A DNA stretch of 60,383 bases, taken from contig NZ_FWFU01000006.1 of the NCBI RefSeq assembly GCF_900172255.1, positions 1 to 60,383 on the forward strand. Direction: 5' to 3'. Below, piece after piece: positions 60,079 through 60,383 of this stretch. How positions within the stretch are numbered: position 1 is the first letter of the stretch; each line of letters opens with the position of its first letter. The DNA is from Roseovarius halotolerans. GTDB taxonomy: Bacteria > Pseudomonadota > Alphaproteobacteria > Rhodobacterales > Rhodobacteraceae. The notes beneath the pieces are model-generated. The model ran no database searches. It had not been told where the DNA came from and was given only the letters and a program-made list of their open reading frames with translations. The position numbers and the translations under genes were made by a program.

Positions 60079-60383
60079 TCACGGCGCCCGTGGGATACAC
60101 GAGTAAACCCCTGCAGCCTTTTCGTAGCTGCGCTGGTCCTCGATCACCTTGCCGTCATTGGGCAGGCTGCCGGGGGCGACGATCTCGATCCTGCCCTTCA
60201 GTTTCAGCAACTCCGCGACGGACCCGGAGAACGCGTCCGCGTCGGCGCCATTGGTCTCGATCTGCACCGTCATCACGTCCATTTCGCCCTCGCGGCTGGC
60301 GATGACGCGGGCGCGGGCGATCTCGGCATGGCCTGCGACCAGCGCCGCCACCTGTTCGGGGCGCACGAACATGCCCTTGATCT
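60079..60383 (-). CDS. C-terminus of a phenylacetate-CoA-ligase-like AMP-forming enzyme (partial)
   Basis: The gene runs in from the right edge; about 101 codons are inside. KGMFVRPEQVAALVAGHAEIARARV, then REGEMDVMTVQIET, is the C-terminal AMP-binding domain of PaaK-type ligases, which turns over the active site between adenylation and thioesterification. The tail ends LPNDGKVIEDQRSYEKA plus about ten further residues. In many alphaproteobacteria such ligases sit beside branched-chain amino-acid ABC transporters, which cannot be checked here. Confidence 0.82.
   Translation of the reverse strand, partial: IKGMFVRPEQVAALVAGHAEIARARVIASREGEMDVMTVQIETNGADADAFSGSVAELLKLKGRIEIVAPGSLPNDGKVIEDQRSYEKAAGVYSCIPRAP

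Overview
The window looks like a piece of an alphaproteobacterial chromosome, most likely from the Rhodobacteraceae (roseobacter-type). The reasons are the GC-rich coding with strong third-position bias, several TRAP and ABC uptake operons next to catabolic genes, a Hint-domain RTX protein, and IS5, IS3, IS256, IS110 and IS21 remnants of the kind common in that group. No ribosomal or core replication genes are present, so this is accessory and metabolic territory.

Layout. 1-124: tail of an IS5-family transposase. 0.37-1.36 kb: MarR regulator divergent from a small membrane protein, with two palindromes between them. 1.8-6.9 kb: histidinol-dehydrogenase-family enzyme (probably sulfopropanediol dehydrogenase, HpsN-type) with a complete TRAP transporter and a divergent XRE-cupin regulator over a perfect 18-bp palindrome. 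7.1-8.0 kb: DUF1992 protein divergent from a second MarR. 8.2-13.8 kb: the most unusual locus, a three-gene operon of a single-haem DUF3365 protein, a hybrid histidine kinase (HAMP-PAS-HisKA-HATPase-REC-REC-HPt) and a protein that fuses a response-regulator receiver domain to a ten-helix EamA/DMT transporter. 14.1-16.0 kb: small Cys-motif protein plus PepSY membrane protein. 16.2-21.4 kb: a 1750-residue SdrD-B/RTX/Hint protein.

22.1-29.0 kb is a mobile, decayed region. It starts at the 3' half of a tRNA-Leu(CAA) gene, which reads as an integration scar. It holds a rhomboid protease, two unrecognised genes, a phage terminase small subunit cut by an IS3 fragment, and an IS256 copy inserted in an IS110 remnant with an 8-bp target duplication. 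29.1-35.0 kb is an AT-richer cluster: IclR regulator, metal-dependent cyclase-family hydrolase, TRAP transporter and amidase, followed by an apparently intact IS3-family element.

36.8-54.2 kb is a large catabolic locus. A GntR regulator diverges from a nine-gene operon: TorT-like binding protein, ABC ATPase, two permeases, HyuA, HyuB, omega-aminotransferase, aldehyde dehydrogenase and L-2-hydroxyglutarate oxidase. It converges with a D-2-hydroxyglutarate-dehydrogenase-like flavo/Fe-S enzyme that has its own LysR regulator. The order suggests import and ATP-driven opening of a lactam or similar ring, deamination to a semialdehyde, oxidation to a dicarboxylate, and return to 2-oxoglutarate via 2-hydroxyglutarate. 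The substrate is not known.

54.4-55.3 kb is a transposon graveyard (IstB and IS110 remnants). 55.4-58.5 kb is a controller-regulated restriction-modification system: m5C methyltransferase, XRE controller protein with two canonical C-boxes, and a 560-residue protein of no family I recognise in the endonuclease position. The window ends with an alpha/beta hydrolase and the C-terminus of a phenylacetate-CoA-ligase-like enzyme.
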